Source: Ochrobactrum vermis
GTDB lineage: Bacteria; Pseudomonadota; Alphaproteobacteria; Rhizobiales; Rhizobiaceae
Direction: 5' to 3'
Assembly: GCF_002975205.1 (NCBI RefSeq)
Contig: NZ_PCOC01000003.1
Span: 186,001 to 250,000, forward strand
DNA: 64,000 nt
Position 1 is the first letter of the stretch; every line of letters begins with the position of its first letter. This document shows positions 33,301 through 42,832 of this stretch, in pieces. The notes under the pieces are model-generated. The model was not told the DNA's origin and did not search any database. It saw only the letters and a program-made list of their open reading frames with translations. Made by a program: the position numbers and the translations under genes.

Positions 33301-33653
33301 TGCTCGTGCTACGCGCAGAAGAGCTCTCTAGCTTGAGCGGGGCGCGCACGCTCATTTTAGGGACGGTCGGATCTCTTTCATTCGTTCACCTCCAGACCTT
33401 GGAAGAGAACGGCGTCATTTAGGCTGGCCACGTAAGTTTGGCATCAAATCGCCGCACCTCATCGAGCAATCCTTTTTCATTTTTAAGAAAACGGACATTC
33501 CATCCGGCCGGTTGTTCTGCATTGCGCCAGATGTTTGTGTGGCATAGCGACTGAATGAACAGCATTAAGGACAGAACAAAATTATGGGCTTCCTTGAATA
33601 CTAGAGGCTCTCGGCCAAAATTTATCGTAGAATAAATTTGGAGGAAATTGTTC
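33301..33653. other. sparse region before the oxidoreductase gene
   Basis: A 78-codon minus-strand frame (33419-33655; contains HTNIWRNAEQPAGWNVRFLK) could be a small gene overlapping the oxidoreductase start, but it has no clear ribosome site. A GGAGG site for the plus-strand gene lies at 33640-33644. Confidence 0.3.
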
Positions 33654-34883
33654 ATGCCCGATCATGATGCAGCAACTCGAAAAGACGACCTTCGAACTGG
33701 CATTCCATTCTGGATAAAAACACCAAATTCAACCGTTCATGCAGAAACCCATCTTCCTCGTAGGGCCTTTGATGTAATCGTCGTCGGAGCAGGTATCTCG
33801 GGAGCACTGACGGCAGAAGCGTTGACGCGCAGGGGAAAAAGCGTGTTGATTGTTGATCGGCGTCCTCCGGCACGCGGCTCGACATCAGCCTCGACAGCAA
33901 TGATCCAACATGAGATCGACGTCCCCCTGAGCCGACTATGCCGGAAGATTGGTGAGAACAAAGCTAATGCTGCCTGGTTAAGATCAGCGCAGGCCGTTCG
34001 TGACCTGATTGATTTGTCGGGCGCGCTCGAGCTCAATTGCCAAATGCATGCAAAGTCAGCGCTTTATCTGGCTGGCGATGAGATGGGAGCGAAAGCGCTT
34101 GCCAATGAGGCCGCTGCGCGCAACAAAATTGGTATTAGCGCCAGTTACCTCAGTCACAAAGTCCTCTTAGAGCGCTTTGGATTGAACCGCCCCGCAGCAA
34201 TTTTGTCGAACATTTCTGCATCAGCCAATCCCGCGCAACTTACCGCAGGGTTGTTGCGCAGGGTTCTAACCCGCAATGCCCGGATCGTTTCGCCCGTCGA
34301 GATTACGGATGTGGCAGAGCTGCCTTCAGGCGTCGCCTTGGCAACTCGTCGAGGAGAAGTTCTGGTTGCTGAACATGCCGTATTTTGCACCGGCTACGAA
34401 TATCTGCCTCAAATGGAGGCGAAATCGCACAGTATCACATCGACCTGGGCGTTAGCTGCGAAACCTTCGCGAAACGTGCCATCTTGGCTATGTGATATGC
34501 TCATCTGGGAGGCAGCAGATCCCTACCTTTATCTGAGAACCGATGAATTTGGACGTATTATCGCCGGTGGCGAGGACGAACAGGCAAAAAATAGCAATGA
34601 GGATCCCAAGAAACTCGGAGATAAGGCGGCAATCATCATTCGTAAGCTGGAAGATCTCATCGGGATGACGATTGATAGGCCGGACTATGTCTGGTCGGCT
34701 CCATTCGGCGTCACACAGGACGGTTTGCCGATCATCGACCGAGTTCCCGGTTACGAGCGCATTTTTACCGCTTTGGGCTTCGGTGGCAACGGCATCACCT
34801 TCGCGATGATTGCAGCTCAAAATATCACAGCCGCCATAACAGGCGAGACAGTTCCTGACACAGAACTCTTCCGATATCGCTGA
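33654..34883 (+). CDS. FAD-dependent oxidoreductase (DAO/GlpO family)
   Basis: 409 residues. The Rossmann FAD site is FDVIVVGAGISGALTAEALTRRGKSVLIVD (residues about 38-67). The C-terminal FAD contact LGFGGNGITFAMIAAQ and the GLPIIDRVPG segment are typical of D-amino-acid oxidase-like enzymes. An extended N-terminal segment of about 36 residues precedes the FAD domain. The ATG at 33654 is preferred over the TTG at 33648 because GGAGG is 9 nt away. The substrate is unknown; it could oxidise an amine or 2-hydroxy acid. It stands alone, convergent with the kinase gene. Confidence 0.88.
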   Translation: MPDHDAATRKDDLRTGIPFWIKTPNSTVHAETHLPRRAFDVIVVGAGISGALTAEALTRRGKSVLIVDRRPPARGSTSASTAMIQHEIDVPLSRLCRKIGENKANAAWLRSAQAVRDLIDLSGALELNCQMHAKSALYLAGDEMGAKALANEAAARNKIGISASYLSHKVLLERFGLNRPAAILSNISASANPAQLTAGLLRRVLTRNARIVSPVEITDVAELPSGVALATRRGEVLVAEHAVFCTGYEYLPQMEAKSHSITSTWALAAKPSRNVPSWLCDMLIWEAADPYLYLRTDEFGRIIAGGEDEQAKNSNEDPKKLGDKAAIIIRKLEDLIGMTIDRPDYVWSAPFGVTQDGLPIIDRVPGYERIFTALGFGGNGITFAMIAAQNITAAITGETVPDTELFRYR

Positions 34884-35009
34884 TCCATAAATCAAGCGAT
34901 GATACAGACTACGAGCCTTTCACATCTGGACCGAGGGAAATGGAAGCCGGTTGCGCCTTACGTGTTGATTTGCATTGATTGTCCGCCAAGGATGCCACGA
35001 TATCGCACC

Positions 35010-36086
35010 CTATTCGGGAAACGCTTTTGGAAGTGAAATTGATATTTTGAGGGTCTGCTCCACCCACAATCGATCAAGATCTGCGTTCAAGGCCGACACC
35101 AGTGCCCTTTCCAGCCTCGTACCGAATCCCTCGTTCGATTGGTCATCATGATGATCATTACCTGTTTCAAGCCAACTAATGAAAATAGTGTCAGACGACT
35201 CTTGAATATCTATGGAAAGCTCGCGTTCAGAACTCGCTAATGCACCGTGCTTGGCAGCATTTGTTGTCAGTTCGTGCAAAAGTAGCGAGAGATTTGTCAG
35301 CGACTTTCCGATGATAGCAGGATCATGGCCAGTGATATGAAAATTGTTCTCACTATAAGGTTCCAGAATGGTACGTAACAAGTTCTGCAACGGGACCGGA
35401 GAAATTGCTGCATCGGCATCATCCCATGTCGGCATCGTCAGTTCATGCGCCCTGGCAAGTGCAGCCAATCTCGCCTGAACCACCTCACGAAGCTCATCAA
35501 CCTGCGTAGCCGATCTTGCGCTCAATGAAACGATACCGTTGGCCAGAGCGAACAAATTTTTTACGCGGTGACGCATTTCTCCCATATGGAGCTTTTGTTG
35601 GCTTTGAGCCTGCAAGCGCTCGCTGATGTCGCGTGCTATTTTTGACGCACCAACAATAACGCCGTTTGCGTTTCGAATAGGTGAGATTGTCAATGAAATA
35701 TCAATCAGCGTACCATCTTTTCGCTTCCGAACTGTTTCGAAATGATCGACTCTGTTTCCCTTTCGTATTTCGCTTAGAATAGCTGGTTCTTCGTCAAGCC
35801 GATCTTCTGGTATCAAGATCGTGACCGGCTTTCCGATTACTTCCTCCGCATGATAAACGAATAAGCGCTCGGCACCTCTATTCCAGCTTCTAATAATGCC
35901 ATTCAGATCCTTGCTAACGATGGCGTCGTCTGAACCGTCGACAATTGCAGCGAGCCAATCCCGTGGATCGAGATCGGTTTCGCCGAGTTGGGATTGTGAA
36001 GCAGGTGTTACCGACAACAAAATGCGATGTTTAGCGTAAGTCGAACAAAGCCGATCGGAGCCAACTTGGTCTTTATGTTTTTCCAT
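35010..36086 (-). CDS. PAS domain sensor histidine kinase, HWE/HisKA_2 type
   Basis: This 358-residue soluble kinase has a PAS domain (WLAAIVDGSDDAIVSKDLNG to PIRNANGVIVGASKIARDIS, residues about 44-155). An H-box (MGEMRHRVKNLFALANGIVS) and a HWE-type ATPase domain with LLLHELTTNAAKHGAL follow. It lacks membrane segments, so it senses a cytoplasmic signal. HWE kinases often feed the general stress response through PhyR. No response regulator is adjacent. That context fits the EcfG-like promoters nearby, but the link is inferred. Confidence 0.92.
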   Translation of the reverse strand: MEKHKDQVGSDRLCSTYAKHRILLSVTPASQSQLGETDLDPRDWLAAIVDGSDDAIVSKDLNGIIRSWNRGAERLFVYHAEEVIGKPVTILIPEDRLDEEPAILSEIRKGNRVDHFETVRKRKDGTLIDISLTISPIRNANGVIVGASKIARDISERLQAQSQQKLHMGEMRHRVKNLFALANGIVSLSARSATQVDELREVVQARLAALARAHELTMPTWDDADAAISPVPLQNLLRTILEPYSENNFHITGHDPAIIGKSLTNLSLLLHELTTNAAKHGALASSERELSIDIQESSDTIFISWLETGNDHHDDQSNEGFGTRLERALVSALNADLDRLWVEQTLKISISLPKAFPE

Positions 36087-36637
36087 CGTACTCCGCCCAT
36101 TCTAAAGTCATGAAAAGATAATAATTGATCGGAACACGATATCAATTCCCTAGATCCACGTAGTGCGTGAAGTGTTTTACCTTATTCAAATTCTGGATAA
36201 TCGCCCGCCATTCCGGTTCTTCTCCTATCGATGTGATCAACTGTTCACTGCTAAATAGCGCTATTTCGCGTGACGAGCACCATGATATGCGTTCATCGGT
36301 CTTTAGCGGTACATTAAAGGACTAATTCTTGACCGTCAGTACGGGCCGTGTTCTGATTGCAATTGCAAATGGGCGTCCGAGCCATCCGCTGCCGAATTCA
36401 TGCTTTCGTCTGGTTGGCTACCAAGTGGACGTTAAAGGTTCTGATTGCCAGTCAAGAACGCCGACATAATTCGGTCGAATAGGACGGACTGATCTTGTTG
36501 AGGTCTCCATCCATGTTTTATATGAGCGCGAAATGCCTCAATAGGTGGTTCGGCCACCACTAAGATCAGACGTTGCTGCTGTGGTGTATGAGTTTTCTTC
36601 CGAAAGCATCCAGGCAACCATAGAATGCACTAACTGT
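36087..36637. other. non-coding stretch between kinase gene and IS relics
   Basis: No gene is supported. The kinase promoter must lie near its right-hand start, but no EcfG match was found there. The 61-codon minus-strand frame at 36432-36617 has no recognisable content. Confidence 0.4.
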
Positions 36638-36945
36638 CGTTCAACCACAGCTGACCGCGCTTCGGTTGCTTCTGAGGCACTCTCAGCCCCTCTGTCGCCA
36701 GATGCGTTCGACCCGCTTGACGTTCATGACCCAGCCGGTCCGATGCAGCATCGCCGTTATACGACGATAGCCATAGCGGTCTGACTTACAAGCGAGCACT
36801 GATGTCTGCGGTCAACGCCGCTTTATCATCCGGGGTCTTGGAGATCTTGCGCTGAGCGGAACGATACTGGCCGGGAACCCAGCATGCCCGTCTCTCGGAC
36901 ACACTCAAATCTTCAGTGACATGATCCAGGCAAGCGCGGGGACGA
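36638..36945 (-). pseudogene. IS3-family (IS407-like) OrfB relic with frameshifts
   Basis: Minus-strand frames spell RACLDHVTEDLSVSERRACW, RSAQRKISKTPDDKAALTAD, RRITAMLHRTGWVMNVKRVE and then, after a frameshift, GLRVPQKQPKRGQLWLND. These are successive conserved parts of IS407-type OrfB. Two breaks and the loss of the C-terminal half show it is dead. Confidence 0.75.
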
Positions 36946-37042
36946 GCGGAGCTCAGATGGGGTATTCGGATTGCTCCTCGCGTTCACACCTTGGATGGAG
37001 TGAGATGGCAGTACCGTTAAACCCTTGTGAAAGGAACGTTTC

Positions 37043-37078
37043 ATGTCACTGTTTGCAGGCCTCGATATTTCCGTAAAG
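37043..37078 (+). pseudogene. first codons of an IS110-family transposase
   Basis: ATG at 37043 after AAAGGA encodes MSLFAGLDISVK, the invariant start of many IS110-family transposases (Asp of the DEDD site included). The frame then runs into the antisense of a polymerase gene, so only the element's left end remains. Its insertion probably truncated that polymerase. Confidence 0.65.
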
Positions 37079-37625
37079 CCAACGGCCACCAGATCGCAAG
37101 TCCGTTGCCATAGCTGCCAAACCGCTTGCTCTCTTCCTTGCCGGCCTTGCACGCCATCTTCGCGAGCTGGCGATTGGCGGCGAAACCAATGGAGCAGGTA
37201 ATGAACGGGCCTATATTTTCGGCCAGTGTCGATTTGATGCGCGCTGCGAGCAGTTCCGGATCACGTCTGCCTGTCTCATCGAGAATGCAGGTCAGCTCGT
37301 CGATGCTTTTCGCGGTGTCGATTGCGACGACGGTTTCGATCTCGCAAAGGAGTGCATTATGGGCGCGGCGATAAAGATCAGGATCTTGCGGCACCAAAAT
37401 TAGATCGGGACAAAGCCTTTTGGCTTCCTTGATCGGCATGACGTTCTTGACGCCACGTGCTTTCGCCTCGCGCGAACAGGCAATCACTGCGGTTCTGTCA
37501 GTTCCAGCAAAGGGCACAACGCCTATCGGGCGACCCCGCAATTTGCGATCTACCTGTTGATGAACGCAGGCGAAAAATCCAACAAAATCAAGGTATAAGC
37601 GTTCTATCGTCTCCAGCAGACGCAT
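37079..37625 (-). pseudogene. truncated Y-family DNA polymerase (DinB-like)
   Basis: About 180 residues of the palm/fingers region remain: LYLDFVGFFACVHQQVDRKL, PFAGTDRTAVIACSREAKARG, and SIDEL carrying the second catalytic Asp-Glu. The chain ends after FAANRQLAKMACKAG where an IS110 end joins, so thumb and little-finger domains are lost. Second-shell Asp of the usual LDFDGFFA is Val here. An SOS box upstream shows it was once damage-inducible. Start at MRLLETIERL is favoured over the longer frame. Confidence 0.8.
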
Positions 37626-37708
37626 GCGATTACTCCAGCATAAGGGACGAGCGAAACCTGCCCGAAAGTGCACGGGCACTTAGGAACATATTCCGCTGAT
37701 GGGATGAT

Positions 37709-37723
37709 GTTCCTATTCCGTTC
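37709..37723. promoter_or_regulatory. LexA (SOS) box upstream of the Y-family polymerase
   Basis: GTTCCTATTCCGTTC is GTTC-N7-GTTC, the alphaproteobacterial LexA target. It lies 84 bp before the polymerase start on the minus strand. Confidence 0.7.
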
Positions 37724-38013
37724 TCTTTTGATTGGAGTGTCAATCCGGAATCCGGTAATAGGATCGATGATAATGATGCGCTTTCCGGAAGCAGGCGGTG
37801 CGGGGCGGAGTGAATACGGAACCTAGGTATATAATAGCACTAACAGAATGAATGCTTGTCGGCCGTCTTTAATGCATCGTCATATTCCCAGTTCATTTCG
37901 AACTGGCCATTGCGTCTTCGTGGTCGTTTTGATAGGGCTTCCAGCCCAATTCCAGCATATAGTCGCAGATTTCAGCGATCACATCGTAACGCCGCATGAC
38001 AGCTTGTTGGTGC
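37724..38013. other. gap between SOS box and herA
   Basis: No coding sequence is supported in these 290 bp; only short frames are present. Confidence 0.4.
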
Positions 38014-39762
38014 CTACAAATCATCACCTGCATTCACCGGTCCCGCTTGTGCGAGGCGTTGCTGATGACGCTCTTTCCAATGGGACTGAAATTGGGGTCC
38101 CTTCGAATCCGGCGGTGATTTGGGGCGTAGAATGCGCAATGGCAAAGGTGTGGGCAAGTCCGGGCCGATGATGATCGCTTCGCCGGGAGCTAGCATTGGA
38201 ATGAACTGAGTGGCGGCACGGTCGAGGTCGCCACAGGCATGTTCGACTGTGCTGCGGTCCTGTTCGTTCGTCAGGCGATGAACGATCAGCGTGCCGAGCT
38301 GGCTCAATACGTCCTGGGGAATGTCGCGCGGGCGCTGCGTGGCCAGCACGGTTGTCAGGCCATATTTACGCCCCTCTTTGGCGATCAAGCCAAATGAATC
38401 GAGACGGACGCTCCCGTACTCATCGCCGATCGTCCGGCCAAGGAATTGATGCGCTTCGTCCAGAAAAACGATGATCGGGGTGTCCCTAAAGCGGCCTTCG
38501 CGAGCGAGGCCGAGAAGATATCGCCCAATAATGTTTAACAGCAATTCGCGGGTACTGTGCTCGAACCTGACTTCCTTAAACGATATCAGGGCGACATCGC
38601 GTTCGTTGTCATCCAGAAAGCTAGCGACTTCATCGACAAGTGAGGTGCCATGTGTTTGGAACAGGCATTCAAGCTCGCGAGAATTGATCAGCGTCGCTAT
38701 ACGAGAGGAAAGCGATTCACAGTAGCTGGCGGCGTTGTTGTCTGTCCCGCCAAAGTTCGCCGGATTGTTCGTGGCATTGCCCCACACGCACTCCTGCTTG
38801 ATCTGCTCGGACAAATTCGTGATGTCAAAATCGCATTTCGTAGTGTGGAGAGCGGCGGCGTTGGCCTGGAGTGCGCCGAAGAATGGGCCACGCTGCCGAC
38901 CGGCTTTCTCCAGAACGCCATTCTGGACGTGCAATCCGGCGGGCATTGCATGTTCGACAGCACGTACGAGTTTCAGACTCTTGATGGCGTCGCGGAGCTT
39001 CGGCCCTTGGCTCTGTCCTGACGGTCGAAATAACGAAAACAGGTCGTCCTCGGTGGTTTCGGTATAGGGGAAATGAACATGCTGCGTATGCGGGACATCA
39101 GCTTCGAAGGCGAAGACCGTGTCTACGCTCGCCATGTCGCAAAACTCGCCAGTCGGATCAAAGATGAACGCTTTCCCGCTCTGTGCCTTAATCTGCTCTA
39201 TAAGGCCGGCGATCGTCCAACTCTTTCCACCGCCTGTGGCACCGAAGATGCCACAGTGACGACCGAATAGTTTTTCCGGTGGCAATTCGATTGTGACGCC
39301 TTGGCCACCGGCCTCGATCATGCCGACAGGAACGTTGATTTCACCGGCTTTGGTGGCGCTCTTACCGATCATTTGTGCGAGAATGTCGGCACTCGCGAGG
39401 AAGACCCCGTCTCCAATCTTGGGATAGGTGTTGATGCCGCGCGCAAGCTTTGTATCGCCATCGGTCACAGTTGAGAGCAACTGAATGCGTCCGATAGGGT
39501 TTGGCGTGACTGGAGCCCCGAGGCGGGGTTCGACAGACAGGCGCTCGGCGTCCGGAATTCTTACTTCCGTAATCCGACCCATTAGTTTGACGCGTTCGCA
39601 ATCGATGAACACGAAATCGCCGACAGCTCCCCGCGACAGAGCGCGTCGTTCCGGCTGGGCACTTGCAAGGGGAAGATTGGCCTGGAGCTGGCTGGCATTT
39701 ACCAGAGTGACAGTGCCTATGTATTTGTCAGGATCAACTGGGCTCCTCGTTACCATTGTCAT
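38014..39762 (-). CDS. herA: HerA-like ATPase/helicase of a SIR2-HerA defence pair
   Basis: 582 residues. The N-terminal HerA beta-barrel (YIGTVTLVNASQLQANLPL, GDFVFIDCERVKLMGRI) is followed by the FtsK/HerA ATPase core with Walker A FGATGGGKSWT (about residues 193-203) and Walker B IIVFLDEAHQFL. The arginine-finger/sensor region TTVLATQRPRDIPQDVLSQL is intact. HerA hexamers pump DNA. The gene overlaps the SIR2 gene stop by an ATGA, and SIR2-HerA is an experimentally known anti-phage system in which HerA assembles with the NADase. Fully intact, so probably functional. Confidence 0.93.
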   Translation of the reverse strand: MTMVTRSPVDPDKYIGTVTLVNASQLQANLPLASAQPERRALSRGAVGDFVFIDCERVKLMGRITEVRIPDAERLSVEPRLGAPVTPNPIGRIQLLSTVTDGDTKLARGINTYPKIGDGVFLASADILAQMIGKSATKAGEINVPVGMIEAGGQGVTIELPPEKLFGRHCGIFGATGGGKSWTIAGLIEQIKAQSGKAFIFDPTGEFCDMASVDTVFAFEADVPHTQHVHFPYTETTEDDLFSLFRPSGQSQGPKLRDAIKSLKLVRAVEHAMPAGLHVQNGVLEKAGRQRGPFFGALQANAAALHTTKCDFDITNLSEQIKQECVWGNATNNPANFGGTDNNAASYCESLSSRIATLINSRELECLFQTHGTSLVDEVASFLDDNERDVALISFKEVRFEHSTRELLLNIIGRYLLGLAREGRFRDTPIIVFLDEAHQFLGRTIGDEYGSVRLDSFGLIAKEGRKYGLTTVLATQRPRDIPQDVLSQLGTLIVHRLTNEQDRSTVEHACGDLDRAATQFIPMLAPGEAIIIGPDLPTPLPLRILRPKSPPDSKGPQFQSHWKERHQQRLAQAGPVNAGDDL

Positions 39763-41051
39763 AACCCCGAATCGCGTAGCGCCTTGACGCGCTCTGCGTG
39801 CCGCTCTCTATCGGTCTCTCCAATCAGGTCTGGCATCGCTACCGCGAGGTCTTCAAATCGTCCGTTGATGAGGTGGACGCGGGGGTCGCCGCTGACGGCA
39901 AGCGACATGATCTTCGACAAGAACGAATTGGTATGGGGATCACCAGTCGGAATGGCATGAGTCGGGCCTTCGGGAGGTACCCCGCGCAGATCGTTCTCAG
40001 AGAGAATGAAGCTAGGATCGCAAATGATCAGTCGCATCGACAGATTGGATTCGAGGGCGGAAAGAATGGGGCGGCTGATGTGGTCATCGTTGAAACCAAA
40101 GCCTGCGACCACGAGCGCGGTGTCGGGTTCGCGTAGCGCTGCCTGAAAGGCACCCATCATGTCGAGGTAGGGCGGCTCGAATGCCTCTTGGTATTTGCTG
40201 GAGCGCGGGTAAATGAGGACCGGCTTGCCTTTGGTATTGTCTCGGGATCGCAAAACCTCGACGTCGACGCGACGCCAGTCTGTCGAACCGTGCAGCTTGT
40301 AAAGTTGGAAGACGTTGGGGATATAATCTGGGGCATCCTTAGTCGCGTCGCGCCGGACAATGTCCAGTTCAAAGTGCTGCCGATCATAGACCTGGTCCAT
40401 TGAATGCGAGAAACCGTCGATCACGGTGAAGCGCAGCCGGCGCGCCGCCTCCTCAATTGTCAGGTCGTAGTTTGTTGTAAATAGCTTCGCTCGGGTCTTG
40501 CGGAAGCCACGACGCCCGATCTTCCTAACGTAAGCTTCATGCGCTGCCAACGTGGTGCTCTGGCTCACGAAATCGACTTTCGCGAGAATGCAAGATTCCG
40601 CTTGAGCAACGAAGTCCTTGACTGCGGTGACGTCCTGATTGTCTTCGTCCGCAGCATCATTGAGTTCCAGATACACCTTGCAAAGGCTCAGGAGCTTCTC
40701 GATGTTCTGACCGATGGTGGCATTCGGAAATCGCCCACAGACGGCGGCGAACACCGCCGGTCCAACCGCCGCCTCGACTGCATTCCACAAATCTCGCATC
40801 GAAGGAGCCTGTGGCTGCCCGGCAGCGTTGCGCGCGCACAGAGAAGCACCTGCTCCGGTCAACGTGGAGAAATTTGACGCAGACAAGGCATTGATGAGTG
40901 CGCTGTCTATCCCTTCCTTGCTGCCGCGTTCAACGACCTTTCCATCATTATCCTCGTGATTTCTATAGGCAACCCATCCCCTACCGGGGACCAGTAGCCG
41001 GAGATTGTCTTTCGCTGCCGCGGTCTCATTCCAATAATCCCAAACAGTCAC
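39759..41051 (-). CDS. SIR2-domain NADase effector of a SIR2-HerA defence pair
   Basis: 430 residues, starting with GTG after GGGGG. The SIR2 domain shows FSTLTGAGASLCARN (NAD-binding), KLFTTNYDLTIEEAA (Asn-Asp pair) and YKLHGSTDW (catalytic His). In the known SIR2-HerA system this protein depletes NAD+ (and may cut DNA) on phage infection. About 45 residues precede the domain, and a long C-terminal region (residues 290-430) has an ALVVAGFGFNDDHI motif. It is coupled to herA and lies 147 bp after the nuclease-like gene at 41198. Confidence 0.92.
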   Translation of the reverse strand: MTVWDYWNETAAAKDNLRLLVPGRGWVAYRNHEDNDGKVVERGSKEGIDSALINALSASNFSTLTGAGASLCARNAAGQPQAPSMRDLWNAVEAAVGPAVFAAVCGRFPNATIGQNIEKLLSLCKVYLELNDAADEDNQDVTAVKDFVAQAESCILAKVDFVSQSTTLAAHEAYVRKIGRRGFRKTRAKLFTTNYDLTIEEAARRLRFTVIDGFSHSMDQVYDRQHFELDIVRRDATKDAPDYIPNVFQLYKLHGSTDWRRVDVEVLRSRDNTKGKPVLIYPRSSKYQEAFEPPYLDMMGAFQAALREPDTALVVAGFGFNDDHISRPILSALESNLSMRLIICDPSFILSENDLRGVPPEGPTHAIPTGDPHTNSFLSKIMSLAVSGDPRVHLINGRFEDLAVAMPDLIGETDRERHAERVKALRDSGL

Positions 41052-41197
41052 TTGGCATCCCCCCGGTTCCGTGATCAGGTCGAACGACCTATAGAGTCAA
41101 CAGTTTTGGCGTTCCCGAACTTGCCTTTGTTCAAATCGAAGTCTTTCATTTAGGCCTTCTCACTCCCGAGTTCTTTACCCGGTACTGTGTGTCTTTG

Positions 41198-42184
41198 TCA
41201 GGCAATAGAAAGACGGGCCGCGACTATAGGCTCAACTCGTAGACGTTGCCCGTCGTCAGTCAGCCAGACCAGATCATTTCCCTTCGACAGGACTGCATCG
41301 TGCCGAAAGATGTAGGCCTTCGGCTTCATCGACAGGGCCTCGGGAACGACGTAGATAATGTAGTCCATCCGGTGTTCAGGCGAGCGCATTTTCGCGTACT
41401 CGTTCGGCGTCAGCTCGACGATGAGGTCTTTCCCAGAAAGTCCTTTGACCTCGACTTTGAGGCAGCCTCCGCCTTCAGCGAAGGCTTCAAGGTCCCAACC
41501 GACGCCGTCTTTTTCGACGGAATCCACCCGATGAGCACCACCTTCGTCTGACTCGAAGTAAGCGATCGCATGGTTGATCGCGGCTTGCTCGACCTTGCGG
41601 CGCAACTCGGGGTCTGTCTGCCTTGGGGATTTGGCTGGTCGTTTGGCACGTCGCCCGCCTCGGGCGATATATTCAGCGACGTCCTTGTTGAAGGCCTCTC
41701 CCTTGCCGTACCAGACCGGGCTTTGCCCCAAGTTACCAGCCTCTTTCGCCGTCGGAATGACGTATGACCTCGCGTCGATTGGCAGCAGTACCGCGTCGGC
41801 AGCTGGCGCTTCTATCTGATACCCGACTTCGAAGCCCGACGAGCGTTCGAGACGACGATACTCGGCGTTCCGGTGGATGCGTGCGTTCCGATACCATCCG
41901 ATGATGACTGTCTTCTTCGTGCGAGGATTGCGGGCAATCCAGACCACAGTGACGCCGTCGATCGCAGCTTCGCTTCTTTGCGCTCCAAGTCTCGAAATCT
42001 TGATCTCGGCAGAACGAGGCACATAACCAAAGACCTTGCCCTTGATCGGATCAAAGTTCCAAGACTCGTGGGCGATATCATTCGTCTTTAGAAAACCGAA
42101 ATTCCCTTCGGCCTTGTCTCCCTTCGGTCCCCGGTATTGGGTCATCCAGGCGTGGTTTATGTAGATCAGTCTCTCGGTCGTCAT
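41198..42184 (-). CDS. DUF3883-type nuclease-like protein
   Basis: 328 residues. The C-terminal domain (IAYFESDEGGAHRVDSVEKD, GVGWDLEAF, CLKVEVKGLSGKD) has the GWD...E-V-K layout of PD-(D/E)XK nucleases and of DUF3883. The N-terminal 200 residues form an unknown domain (YINHAWMTQYRGPKGDKAEG, VTVVWIARNPRTKKTVIIGW) that may recognise DNA or modified bases. Its start overlaps a truncated restriction gene (ATGA). It probably belongs to the defence island and may be part of the SIR2-HerA operon, or a stand-alone restriction-type enzyme. Confidence 0.8.
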   Translation of the reverse strand: MTTERLIYINHAWMTQYRGPKGDKAEGNFGFLKTNDIAHESWNFDPIKGKVFGYVPRSAEIKISRLGAQRSEAAIDGVTVVWIARNPRTKKTVIIGWYRNARIHRNAEYRRLERSSGFEVGYQIEAPAADAVLLPIDARSYVIPTAKEAGNLGQSPVWYGKGEAFNKDVAEYIARGGRRAKRPAKSPRQTDPELRRKVEQAAINHAIAYFESDEGGAHRVDSVEKDGVGWDLEAFAEGGGCLKVEVKGLSGKDLIVELTPNEYAKMRSPEHRMDYIIYVVPEALSMKPKAYIFRHDAVLSKGNDLVWLTDDGQRLRVEPIVAARLSIA

Positions 42185-42456
42185 TGCCCCCCCTGTCGCG
42201 TCTGCTGGCACTGGATAGTACAGAAGCCGCCATCGTCGCGCACCCCGGCCACCAGATCGATGCCTTTATCCTGACCGCTTATGCTTCTCTCAGACGCGAA
42301 TTCCGCATAGGTCCAGACCTTGTCAAAGCGCTGCGCATACTGCGGATCATTCTCGAAGAAAACCTTGGCGAGATTCTCAAAATAAGTACCTTTCTCCCGT
42401 TCGCTCTTGGAGCCGGTGCGATAGCGGTCAAACAGTTCTTTAAATGCACTGGACAT
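42181..42456 (-). CDS. N-terminal fragment of an ISP-type restriction/helicase protein
   Basis: 91 residues. SAFKELFDRYRTGSKSEREKGTYF... then KVWTYAEFASER and GIDLVAGVRDDGGFCTIQC match the Mrr-like nuclease module that begins large Type ISP restriction enzymes (usually above 1500 residues), but the sequence stops after QCQQTRQGGQ. In the nuclease motif the Lys after QC is Gln. The stop overlaps the next gene's ATG, so a new boundary has been fused neatly. It is probably a remnant; a small regulatory role cannot be excluded. Confidence 0.65.
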   Translation of the reverse strand: MSSAFKELFDRYRTGSKSEREKGTYFENLAKVFFENDPQYAQRFDKVWTYAEFASERSISGQDKGIDLVAGVRDDGGFCTIQCQQTRQGGQ

Positions 42457-42832
42457 CGAATCTCTCGAAATACGGGAACTTTCGACGTCTTGTATCGCAT
42501 TGGGATTTCATGGTGTCCATGAAGTCCTCACTTCCTACTATTGAAGACCACAGAAAGAGTTGATGAGCATATCGGAGCCAGGAGCATAGCGCCCCGACAG
42601 TACCCGGCGGGAATTCGCGCATGCGAAATCGGAAACAACGGTAGCCGCAGGAGCGACAGATGTCGCGGGACCGACTGCCGTCGATTTGGCATTCCTTTGT
42701 CTGTCGGTATGCTAAGGCGGGCGGATTTTAGTGCGTTATGACTACGAACTGGCTTGGCGCTACCGGAGCTTGCATTGAGGTGAGAACAATGCTCTGTGTA
42801 CGTTCATATCATCCTAAGAGCGTCAGCGTGAC
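42457..42832. promoter_or_regulatory. divergent promoter region of the defence island
   Basis: These 376 bp separate the nuclease/SIR2/HerA genes (minus) from the 2TM gene (plus). A short palindrome TTCGCGCATGCGAA lies near 42615-42630 with GGAATT flanks. No gene is supported here. Confidence 0.4.
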
